Assembly (NCBI RefSeq): GCF_002993365.1
Contig: NZ_PVNP01000196.1
Location: 1-64,000 of the forward strand
DNA from: Marisediminitalea alba
Lineage (GTDB): Bacteria; Pseudomonadota; Gammaproteobacteria; Enterobacterales; Alteromonadaceae
Length of the DNA: 64,000 bases
Direction: 5' to 3'
Position 1 is the first letter of the stretch. Each line of letters starts with the position of its first letter. The position numbers were made by a program, and so were the translations under genes. The notes below the pieces were generated by a model, which saw nothing but the letters and a program-made list of their open reading frames with translations, made no database searches and was not told where the DNA came from. Positions 57,120 to 64,000 of this stretch are shown here, one piece after another.

Positions 57120-60100
57120 CCTTGCTGACAATCATAACGACCTGCCCTCGTTATCGATTCGCCGTCCGGTACTTATCATTGTATTAAACCTGCTGATTGC
57201 GATAGCCGGCTATGCCGCCTTAAACGGGCTTGAAGTACGTGAACTGCCCGATGTAGACACGCCAACCATTACGGTAAGTGCGCAATATCCTAATGCGTCA
57301 CCGGAAACGGTAGATGCAGAAGTCACCGCTCACCTCGAAGGTGCGGTAGCCCGGGTGAGTGGCGTGAAAAACATCTACGCCCAGAGCGAAGAAAACTCGG
57401 CCCGGGTGCGGGTGGAATTTCGCCCCGGCATTAACCTTGACGATGCCGCCAACGAAACTCGTGAATCAGTCAGCCGCGTACAACGGCAATTGCCCGATGA
57501 AGTAGAACAGGTGTCTATTATCAAGGCAGATAACGATGCTCAGGCCGTTGTTAGTCTGGCTATTTCCAGCGAAACCCTCGATGCGGAAACACTCACAGAG
57601 AGAGTTGATACCGATTTAGCGCCGCTATTTTTAAGTATTCCCGGCGTGGCAGATGTTACCCTTAACGGCGATCGCGAACGGGTACTGCGAGTCTCGGTAG
57701 ATCCTCTGCGCCTTACCAGCTTTGGGTTGTCGATGACTGACGTAGCCAATGTGCTGCGCACCGCCCCGTTTGACGTACCGGCAGGCAGCATCCAGTCCAG
57801 CGATCAGATGCTCATCGTACGGGCCGATGCTACCTCCCTCACCGCCGAAGATATTAAAGACATAGTGATCACTGGCGATACCCGCATTGGAGATGTGGCC
57901 AGTGTGTATTTCGGCCCGGCCGATTCCACCAGCGCTGTTCGCCTGGACGGCAAACCGGTAATTGGTATTGGCGTTATCCGTCAGGCCAGCTCAAACACCA
58001 TTGAGATTTCTGATGAAATTCTGGCCATGGTCGACACCTTCGATGAGCGCTTTCCTGAAATGCAAATTCAGGTTACCTCCGATGACGCCGAATTTATTCG
58101 CGACTCGGTGGAAGAGGTCGCCTTTTCCCTGGGCTTAACCATTATTCTGGTGGTGTTTACCCTGCTGTTTTTTATCGGTTCCTGGCGGGCGACCATTGTG
58201 CCAGCGTTATCCATTCCGGTATCTCTGACGGGTGCCCTGGCAATCATCTGGCTGCTCGGCTTTTCAGTAAATATTCTAACCCTGCTGGCACTGGTTCTCG
58301 CCACCGGCATGATTGTAGATGACGCCATCGTGGTATCAGAAAACATTCAGCGACGCCGTGCCATGGGCTTAGGTGCCAGAGCAGCAGCCGTAATTGGCAC
58401 CCGGGAAGTATTTTTCGCGGTTATCGCTACCACGGCGGTATTAGCGTCGGTATTCATCCCCATTGCTTTTCTGCCTTCAACGGCCGGGCGATTATTCCGA
58501 GAATTTGGCGGTGTACTGGCCGGTTCAGTGATCATTTCCTCTTTTGTGGCCTTGTCACTGGTACCCGCACTAACCGCCCGACTGCCAGTAAAATCACCAA
58601 AAGCCAATAAACGCAGTTTGTTTGATGCCACGCTGGGCCGACTCGGTCACTACTGCCTGCAGTTTTACAAAACCACCCTGGTATGGTCGTTAAGATACGC
58701 CTGGTTAGTGCTGGCATTGTGTTTACTGGCTGCTGGCGGCGCTTACTTTACGTCACAGAGCATTGAAAACGAGTTACTGCCCAGCGAAGACCGCGGCACC
58801 ATTCGGATATTTGCCCGCGGGCCAGACGGCGTAGGACGCAACTTTATGGACCGCCAGGCCATGAGTATGGAAAGCCTGTTGATGCCATACGTGGAAAGTG
58901 AGGAAATCGCGTCGATTTACACTGTAGTAGGCAGTTGGGATCCGAACATCGTATTCATTACCGCCGATTTGAAACACTGGGATGAGCGTGACAAATCGGT
59001 ACAGGAAATCATTGGTGAAATACGCCCTAAACTGCAATCAGTGCCGGGAGCACCGGGTAATGCCTTTGGTGGCAACAGTCTCAATCTGCGAGGTCAGAGT
59101 GGTGGCCTTGAGCTGGCGCTTACCGGTGACACCTACGAGCGTATTTATGACGCTGCCCTGGTCTATGCTGCGGCCATTGAAGAGCAAATGCCGGAGCTAG
59201 GTGCGCCCCGAATTAGCTATAAACCCACTCAGCCGCAATTGCGAGTTAACATCGACCGCCGCCGGGCTGATGAGTTAGGTGTACCGCTTAGTGATATATC
59301 CTCAACCCTGCGTGCCGCTATCGGCGGTAATGACATCATTGATTTGAATATTGGCGATCAGGCTATCCCTATCATTCTGCAAACCAATGACAGAAATACC
59401 AGCGATCCGTCTGACCTCACCAACCTGTATGTGAAGTCAGATAACGGCAGTCTTATCCCGTTATCCAGCGTGGCCTACATCACTGAAGAAGGTGTAGCTG
59501 CCGAGCTAGAGCGTCAGGCCCAGCGCCGCGCCATCAAACTCGACATGAGCATGCCGGAAGATATCACTATCAATGATGCCGTAACGAAGCTTAGAAACAT
59601 TGGTGACGAAGTGCTGCCGGAAGGCATTGGTACGATTTTCCTCGGCGAGGCGCAGGCATACGAGGAAACCTCACAACAAGTCGCCATGACTTACATCTTG
59701 GCGTTTGTGATTGTGTTTTTAGTACTGGCCGCGCAGTTCGAAAGTGTGAACAGCGCCGTGGTTGTTATGCTCACCGTGCCATTCGGTATCGCTGCTGCAA
59801 TTTATGCCCTTTACCTTACGAACACCTCAATCAATGTGTATTCACAAATTGGGCTGGTAATGCTGATAGGTCTGCTGGCCAAAAATGCCATCCTGCTGGT
59901 TGAATTTGCCGACCAATTGCGTGACCGTGGTTATGGTGTTTACGAAGCAATAGTTGAAGCCGGTAAGGTTCGCCTACGCCCCATTATGATGACACTGGTT
60001 TCAACCATTTTAGGTGGCTTACCGCTCATCTTATCCAGCGGCGCCGGCGCGGAAGCTCGTAACGCCATTGGTTGGGTTGTTTTTGGTGGGCTTGGTATCG

Positions 60101-60219
60101 CGGTAATCTTTACCCTTTACCTAACGCCGGTTATCTACCTTGGTCTTGCGCGCTTTACCAAACCACGGGCAGATGAAACAAGACAGCTTGAAGATGAATT
60201 GGCAGCTGCCGAGGTATAA
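57112..60219 (+). CDS. RND-family multidrug efflux transporter (HAE1/AcrB-like)
   Basis: 1035 aa proton-driven pump in the inner membrane. Twelve helices; LATGMIVDDAIVVSENI carries the proton-relay Asp pair, and the second half has LIGLLAKNAILLVEFA with the Lys relay. Porter subdomains carry the AcrB layout (YPNASPETVDAEVTAHLEGAV). Start at ATG 57112 with GGAGAG upstream; the longer frame starting at 57043 overlaps the adaptor gene and lacks the family N-terminus. Substrates unknown. Confidence 0.92.
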   Translation: MSNLADNHNDLPSLSIRRPVLIIVLNLLIAIAGYAALNGLEVRELPDVDTPTITVSAQYPNASPETVDAEVTAHLEGAVARVSGVKNIYAQSEENSARVRVEFRPGINLDDAANETRESVSRVQRQLPDEVEQVSIIKADNDAQAVVSLAISSETLDAETLTERVDTDLAPLFLSIPGVADVTLNGDRERVLRVSVDPLRLTSFGLSMTDVANVLRTAPFDVPAGSIQSSDQMLIVRADATSLTAEDIKDIVITGDTRIGDVASVYFGPADSTSAVRLDGKPVIGIGVIRQASSNTIEISDEILAMVDTFDERFPEMQIQVTSDDAEFIRDSVEEVAFSLGLTIILVVFTLLFFIGSWRATIVPALSIPVSLTGALAIIWLLGFSVNILTLLALVLATGMIVDDAIVVSENIQRRRAMGLGARAAAVIGTREVFFAVIATTAVLASVFIPIAFLPSTAGRLFREFGGVLAGSVIISSFVALSLVPALTARLPVKSPKANKRSLFDATLGRLGHYCLQFYKTTLVWSLRYAWLVLALCLLAAGGAYFTSQSIENELLPSEDRGTIRIFARGPDGVGRNFMDRQAMSMESLLMPYVESEEIASIYTVVGSWDPNIVFITADLKHWDERDKSVQEIIGEIRPKLQSVPGAPGNAFGGNSLNLRGQSGGLELALTGDTYERIYDAALVYAAAIEEQMPELGAPRISYKPTQPQLRVNIDRRRADELGVPLSDISSTLRAAIGGNDIIDLNIGDQAIPIILQTNDRNTSDPSDLTNLYVKSDNGSLIPLSSVAYITEEGVAAELERQAQRRAIKLDMSMPEDITINDAVTKLRNIGDEVLPEGIGTIFLGEAQAYEETSQQVAMTYILAFVIVFLVLAAQFESVNSAVVVMLTVPFGIAAAIYALYLTNTSINVYSQIGLVMLIGLLAKNAILLVEFADQLRDRGYGVYEAIVEAGKVRLRPIMMTLVSTILGGLPLILSSGAGAEARNAIGWVVFGGLGIAVIFTLYLTPVIYLGLARFTKPRADETRQLEDELAAAEV

Positions 60220-60240
60220 AACCGTTATTTAACGATTAAC

Positions 60241-60266
60241 CAGCCCGCTTAATGCGGGCTGTTTTT
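60241..60266 (+). terminator. Terminator of the RND operon
   Basis: CAGCCCGC-TTAAT-GCGGGCTG stem followed by TTTTTA, 22 bp after the RND stop. Confidence 0.8.
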
Positions 60267-60354
60267 ATTGCGGCGGACAAATTTGTAGCGAACTTTCCAG
60301 GGCGGCTATGAGCGAAAGGAGCACATCAGAAATTCAGGTAGATTAGTCTGCTCA

Positions 60355-60374
60355 AGACAATGAGCGGACGTTCG
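60355..60374. repeat. Dispersed 20-bp repeat, copy 1
   Basis: AGACAATGAGCGGACGTTCG. It shares AGACAA and AGCGGACG with copies at 62213 and 63343, differing only in a few bases. No function known. Confidence 0.55.
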
Positions 60375-60474
60375 GTTTAACGAAGATAGTCGTCGCTGCA
60401 TTAAATAGCTTAGATGGGTATCACCGATATTTTTTTAGAGGGTCTATGGTGGCAGTTCCAAAAAAATATGATAG

Positions 60475-61071
60475 TCAGGTATAAGTGAAGAGCTGAAAGG
60501 CAACAGTGCAAAGAAGTATAGAAATAACGGTATCAAAAACACGCCACCGGAATGTAGAGCTAAGTAATCGCTTAAGTTTTGGAGAAAATGATACCAAACT
60601 TACGAACCAAACTATTGAGCCGACACATGCGCCAAAAGCAAATAATGTCGGATTTGGTTGCAACGCCCCAACACCTCCAAGCAAAAGTACCGTGTCTAAA
60701 TAAACATGAGGATTGAGTAAACTGATTGCCAGAGCGGTAAAAGCAGTTTTCCGCCAATCAGTGGCAACTGTTTGGCTAATATGCAGTGCTGAGGAGCCTT
60801 TGTATGCTCGCGTCGCTGAACCAAAAGCCAGATAAAGTAATAACCCAATCCCAGCCCACGTGAGCCATGGCACAAACTCTGGTATCCACTCTTGTAATTC
60901 ACTTGCTGAGTAAACGCCGATAACTATCAGTGATGCATCGCATAAAATGCAAACCGAAGCGATTACCAGCCTATTTGCGCCTGCCATACTTTGACTTAAC
61001 ACCCATATATTCTGAGCGCCAATCGCAATTATTAAACTCAATCCTAAAATTAGACCTGATACAAAAGACAC
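60475..61071 (-). CDS. argO: Arginine exporter ArgO (LysE family)
   Basis: 198 aa LysE-superfamily exporter with about five to six helices. LSLIIAIGAQNIWVLSQSM at the N-terminus, CDASLIVIGVY, and the helix motif LNPHVYLDTVLLLGG are diagnostic. Exports arginine (and lysine) from the cytosol. Divergently transcribed from the ArgP-like activator 105 bp away, as in E. coli. Confidence 0.9.
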   Translation of the reverse strand: MSFVSGLILGLSLIIAIGAQNIWVLSQSMAGANRLVIASVCILCDASLIVIGVYSASELQEWIPEFVPWLTWAGIGLLLYLAFGSATRAYKGSSALHISQTVATDWRKTAFTALAISLLNPHVYLDTVLLLGGVGALQPNPTLFAFGACVGSIVWFVSLVSFSPKLKRLLSSTFRWRVFDTVISILLCTVAFQLFTYT

Positions 61072-61176
61072 CTATTACCACCTAGTTATCGGATACATTC
61101 AAATGAGTGGTGGAATTTTATTCACTGTAATATCATGCGTCTAATGAATAATATTTCCCATACATGAATTTTCATC

Positions 61177-62073
61177 ATGATAGATTATCAGCTGCTTGAA
61201 GCGTTGTTTGCAGTAGTCGCGGAGAAGGGATTTGAAAAGGCCGCTAAGAGATTGTTTTTGACACAGTCTGCTGTTAGCAGGCGTATACATCACCTAGAGT
61301 CGTTGCTGGGCGAGCCTGTCCTAATTCGAACAAAGCCGCCCAAACCCACAGAGCTAGGAACCAAATTGTTGGTTCACCTGCAACAGGTTCAACAACTCGA
61401 ATTATCGTTGAACCTGAAAGGCAGTGACTTCCATTACGATAACCGCCAACCTATCACCGTTAAGCTCGCAGCGAATGCTGACTCCTTGGCAACATGGCTG
61501 CCTGAGGCTTTGACAGCTCCTCAGGAGAGTTTTGAATATAATTACAGATTTGAAATTTTAACGGAAGACCAATCGGTCGGCTTGAAGAGAATGAAGGCTG
61601 GGGAGGTCATGGTTTGTATATGTTCGAATGCTTCGCCAGTTAACGGCAGTCTGGCATATGAACTGGGAGCTTTACGATATCAAGCTATATGTAGCCCCTC
61701 TTTCATAAAGCGTTACGACATTACATCTCCACACCAGCTTGCAGACCTTCCATGTTTGGTATTTGATGAGCATGACAAATTACAACATGAATTTCTCGCA
61801 CAACTGAGTGATTCAGTCCCTCGCTATACACACATTTGCCCCTCACCAGAAGGATTTAAGCAGGCAATGCTTGCAGGGTTGGGATATGGGCTTCTTCCTA
61901 TCTTGCAGCTGGGAGATTCAGTTGAGAAAGGGGAACTGGTTAACCTTATGCCAGACTACCATTTGGATACGCCTTTATACTGGCATTGCTGGGAAGCGGA
62001 AAGCCCTCCTTTAAAAGCGTTAAGAACCCATGCAGTTAAAGTTGCTGCTAAACGTTTAATAAAAATTCCTTGA
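61177..62073 (+). CDS. argP: LysR-type activator ArgP (IciA)
   Basis: 298 aa. HTH at 1-60 (DYQLLEALFAVVAEKGFEKAAKRLFLTQSAVSRRIHHLESLLG), effector domain 90-295. In enterobacteria ArgP activates argO with arginine and is antagonised by lysine. The divergent arrangement with argO and the matching N-terminus support orthology. Intergenic 61072-61176 carries the control site. Confidence 0.9.
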   Translation: MIDYQLLEALFAVVAEKGFEKAAKRLFLTQSAVSRRIHHLESLLGEPVLIRTKPPKPTELGTKLLVHLQQVQQLELSLNLKGSDFHYDNRQPITVKLAANADSLATWLPEALTAPQESFEYNYRFEILTEDQSVGLKRMKAGEVMVCICSNASPVNGSLAYELGALRYQAICSPSFIKRYDITSPHQLADLPCLVFDEHDKLQHEFLAQLSDSVPRYTHICPSPEGFKQAMLAGLGYGLLPILQLGDSVEKGELVNLMPDYHLDTPLYWHCWEAESPPLKALRTHAVKVAAKRLIKIP

Positions 62074-62212
62074 AGGCTATTTCTTGAGTGAGGCAGTCAT
62101 ATATATTTCAAGAAACCTATATTCTTTATTTGCTCTCAACTGCAATTGAAAATTCTTGATGTCAATGTCTGCAATACGTACACTTCAGCCCTACAGAATG
62201 ACTGGCTCCAAA

Positions 62213-62232
62213 AGACAAGGAGCGGACGGTCA
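62213..62232. repeat. Dispersed 20-bp repeat, copy 2
   Basis: AGACAAGGAGCGGACGGTCA, 18 of 20 bases identical to the copy at 63343, in the same orientation. Confidence 0.65.
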
Positions 62233-62313
62233 AACGGCCCAAGCAGGAGCTATAAAACGTAGGCAAAACTGCGAACGAAGTGAATTGAGCTGAGCCTGCA
62301 TGTTGTTGTCCCA

Positions 62314-62345
62314 GTGCGCCTCTGGCGCACGGCCTAATTTGATTG
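62314..62345. other. Hairpin and attC-like half-site beside the TA pair
   Basis: GTGCGCC-TCT-GGCGCAC (62314-62330), perfect 7-bp stem with a 3-nt loop, then GGCCTAATTTGATTGTTATG. On the minus strand the antitoxin stop is followed 4-5 bases later by GCATAAC. This resembles the first half of an integron attC site, but a matching second core (GTTATGC-like) is not evident, so it is an interpretation only. Confidence 0.25.
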
Positions 62346-62351
62346 TTATGC

Positions 62352-62876
62352 TTAAAGTGCTAACGAAGATATTTTTGATCTAGTGCTGGAATCTAATTGA
62401 GCCCATTCTTTAGCAATATTTATTTGCATATTTGCAGACGCAATCTCTTTTATGGCTATGTTTACTTGCTTACGCTGAGACACTTCATACCATTGCAGAA
62501 AGTTAGAAAGATGCCAAATTGCAACTTTTCCAGTATGAACAGGTTGTGGAAAATTTATCTTAGTAGTTTCCAACTTACGCAAATATTGCCGAGTAACTCC
62601 CATTAATTTGGCTATATCAGTAAGCCCAACTAAATCTGGTGTGGATTCAATTAATTTGGCATCTGGAATAGCTGATTTAACATCCCCTATCGCTGATGTC
62701 ACAGCAGAAAATGCATCACTAGCTTCTCGTGTAAACTGAAGCGCAACACGGCCTTTTTGAGCTATTCCAATAATAGCATCGTCGCAACCAGCTGCTCCAA
62801 GAGCATCAATGTAGTCTTGCGGATCTTGGGAAGAATCTGGAAGTGAAAATTTTAACGTAAATTCAAATTCTTTCAT
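62352..62876 (-). CDS. HTH DNA-binding protein, candidate antitoxin of a two-gene module
   Basis: 174 aa. N-terminal beta-rich domain (KEFEFTLKFSLPDSSQDPQDYIDAL, about 1-75) with an HTH near 82-105 (VGLTDIAKLMGVTRQYLRKL; excisionase/MerR-like). The tail (about 130-174) is helical. It starts 3 bp after the small CHxC protein gene, so both form one transcript. The HTH and the palindromic promoter upstream suggest autoregulation. It is not a known HicB; the N-terminal domain is unassigned. Confidence 0.6.
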   Translation of the reverse strand: MKEFEFTLKFSLPDSSQDPQDYIDALGAAGCDDAIIGIAQKGRVALQFTREASDAFSAVTSAIGDVKSAIPDAKLIESTPDLVGLTDIAKLMGVTRQYLRKLETTKINFPQPVHTGKVAIWHLSNFLQWYEVSQRKQVNIAIKEIASANMQINIAKEWAQLDSSTRSKISSLAL

Positions 62877-62879
62877 AAT

Positions 62880-63137
62880 TTACTCCTCCGGGTCAGTATC
62901 CCGAGCAGTGCAGTTATCAACAACTCTCTTAATTTGCTTGGCGTGATTACTAGCATTTTTAGGTGTACTCCAGACACTTGAAATACAAAATTCACCACAG
63001 CGACACTCTTTATCATTGTAAGGGCAATATATTTTACCCCAAGCATGACCACCACCTACTTCCACTCTCCAACCAAGCTCTTCAGCGTAATTCAATGCTT
63101 CCTCAATTTCCTTTTTCGAATGTTTTTTTCTAGGCAT
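62880..63137 (-). CDS. Small CxxC-rich protein, candidate toxin (HicA-like fold suspected)
   Basis: 85 aa, MPRKKHSKKEIEEALNYAEELGW then RVEVGGGHAWGKIYCPYNDKECRCGEFC and ASNHAKQIKRVVDNC. Size, an N-terminal helix, a Gly-rich beta hairpin with a single central His (GGGHAWG) and a C-terminal helix recall HicA-type RNase toxins, but the Cys residues (possible zinc site) are unusual. First gene of the operon, ATG at 63137 downstream of a palindromic promoter. The toxin role is inferred from size and order. Confidence 0.55.
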   Translation of the reverse strand: MPRKKHSKKEIEEALNYAEELGWRVEVGGGHAWGKIYCPYNDKECRCGEFCISSVWSTPKNASNHAKQIKRVVDNCTARDTDPEE

Positions 63138-63161
63138 GCTTAATCAAAAATCTTTTGGTAG

Positions 63162-63201
63162 AGTGTAGGTGAATAAAAGAAGGTTGTCAACTGACAACCT
63201 T
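63162..63201 (-). promoter_or_regulatory. Promoter overlapped by a palindromic operator, upstream of the TA-like pair
   Basis: Perfect 22-bp palindrome AAGGTTGTCA-AC-TGACAACCTT (63180-63201). On the minus strand TTGACA inside it (63190-63185) is a consensus -35, spaced 17 bp from TACACT (63167-63162) as -10. A protein bound to the palindrome would block the -35. Transcription start about 63155, 18 nt before the ATG. Confidence 0.65.
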
Positions 63202-63342
63202 GCTAGTAACAAGTTATTACTAAGAGTCCATACTAATACCCGTTTCCTCAGAAAAACTATATCTGGGTTTTCAGGGAAAGGGATATTAAGCGTCTTATAT
63301 ACGCACGGAGTTGCTCTACATCGAGCTTCCAAGGGCATCAAC

Positions 63343-63362
63343 AGACAAACAGCGGACGGTCA
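63343..63362. repeat. Dispersed 20-bp repeat, copy 3
   Basis: AGACAAACAGCGGACGGTCA, a direct repeat of copy 2, 1130 bp away, so the two bracket the TA-like pair. Confidence 0.65.
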
Positions 63363-63412
63363 GGCTTTTACCACTGGATTTCTTCATTTGGTCAAAAGCA
63401 AACTTCTACTTA

Positions 63413-64000
63413 TTATGGGTAATCGAATGGTCTGGGCTTTTGAGGTTTATAGTCTTTTAAAGACGATTGTACTATCTTTGTGGGATCAAGCTTTGGAAGT
63501 AAGTCACCTACAGTATTTTTAACTTTATTAACAAATTCAAGGTCAGCATCTGGATTAATTATTATTCTCTCGATTAAGATATTCAAATCTACTTCAGGTT
63601 TAACTCCCTGTTTCTAGTCCTTGATTAGTTCTTCAGAAGGAAAATAATCAAACGCAACTGTTGTATCAATTAAATCATTAACCATTCCATGGTCTTCAAA
63701 GAAAATACGTAACTCTCTTTCATCACCGTAAGCTCTTTCTTTGGTCAATACACGTCCAAATCGTGCTGAGGTTATAGGAAGTTTAAAACCTTCATTTTCA
63801 TAATCAATATAATTGACAACACCAGCATGCAACTTGAAGTTTTTATCTGCACCAAAGCTTTTCTTAAGGGCCGAATAGTTCGTGACAATCGCTAAACTAT
63901 TTGAAACTTTCCCATAAATCCGCTGCGCCGGTATTTTCATGCTCAGCACCTGACTGTCAGCAGGCGCCCCCTCTTCTTCACCCAACCACAACAACTCACT
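63413..64000 (-). pseudogene. Partial unknown-function gene (DUF2971-like?) with an in-frame amber codon
   Basis: The minus frame enters from the right edge: AQRIYGKVSNSLAIVTNYSALKK, KLHAGVVNYIDYEN, LTKERAYGDERELRIFFED, FDYFPSEELIKD, then TAG at 63616-63614. It continues in the same frame for 66 more codons (KQGVKPEVDLNILIERI...VNKVKNTVGDLLPKLDPTK) to TAA at 63413. The uninterrupted protein-like continuation suggests a nonsense mutation in a longer gene. The RAYGDERELRI segment resembles the end of DUF2971 proteins, which is uncertain. Start outside the window. Confidence 0.5.

Larger units (their letters stand above)
63138..63412. other. Non-coding region between the TA-like pair and the broken terminal gene
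   Basis: 275 bp holding the TA promoter/operator (63162-63201) and repeat copy 3 (63343-63362). A + strand frame here (63169-63522) has no ribosome site or protein-like composition. Confidence 0.45.

Noticed and set aside
63169-63522. A 117-codon + strand frame at the right edge.
   Set aside because: No ribosome site, overlaps the TA promoter and the repeat, and the opposite strand carries a coherent broken gene. The composition is not protein-like.

Overview
The window comes from a marine-type gammaproteobacterium, most likely an Alteromonadaceae member (Alteromonas/Aestuariibacter-like). This is inferred from gene order (aspS-nudB-ruvC-ruvA-ruvB next to ybgC-tolQRAB-pal-cpoB; pheA convergent with aroF-tyrA; rpsP-rimM-trmD-rplS; a GlrK/QseG/GlrR module) and protein character. 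No database search was possible. Most of the window is conserved chromosomal core. Accessory or decaying DNA sits at both edges and in a few intergenic islands.

Layout. 1-2.6 kb: right end of an IS3-family element inserted into a tricorn-like S41 peptidase gene. 2.7-7.8 kb: TolC / HlyD adaptor / ABC exporter operon whose ABC nucleotide-binding domain has lost all its ATPase motifs, divergent from a NhaR-like LysR regulator. 8-11.3 kb: YehS-like DUF1456 protein, small membrane protein, VOC protein, GH43 enzyme. 11.5-13.6 kb: tRNA-Ser(GGA) with a decayed tRNA-Ser fragment beside it, nadA, three identical tRNA-Lys(TTT) genes. 13.8-18.9 kb: tol-pal operon. 19.1-19.2 kb: candidate small RNA. 19.3-24.1 kb: DUF2892 protein and the ruvB/A/C-nudB-aspS group. 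24.3-30.5 kb: YecE-like protein, a coiled-coil membrane protein, the GlrR/QseG/GlrK two-component module and a small EF-hand protein. 30.8-38.4 kb: signalling cluster (porin, PstS-like periplasmic protein, GGDEF-EAL protein with a nonsense codon, TerB-like protein, REC-PP2C-HATPase regulator with STAS partner, YciH, tandem receiver protein). 38.4-42.2 kb: aromatic amino-acid block with a pheL attenuator before pheA and a TyrR box before aroF-tyrA. 42.4-47.5 kb: an ABC operon with three successive membrane-fusion proteins between ATPase and permease. 47.5-48.05 kb: palindromic (REP-like) repeats. 48-51.9 kb: RDD protein, serine hydrolase with a nonsense codon, a MITE-like element, Bax-like glucosaminidase, Maa-like acetyltransferase. 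52-54 kb: ribosomal/tRNA-modification operon. 54.2-60.2 kb: MsbA-like ABC exporter and an RND pump. 60.3-64 kb: argO/argP, a probable toxin-antitoxin pair with a palindromic promoter, a 20-bp repeat occurring three times, and a broken gene running off the window.

Themes. Envelope transport is over-represented: four export systems and five to six adaptor/outer-membrane components. Three otherwise intact reading frames carry a single in-frame stop (about 33.37, 49.46 and 63.61 kb) and a fourth gene is cut by an IS, so the accessory genome looks to be decaying recently, unless the stops are base-call errors. The best candidates for something undescribed are the ABC exporter with a pseudo-ATPase domain, the three-adaptor ABC operon, and the TA-like pair in its repeat-bounded segment.
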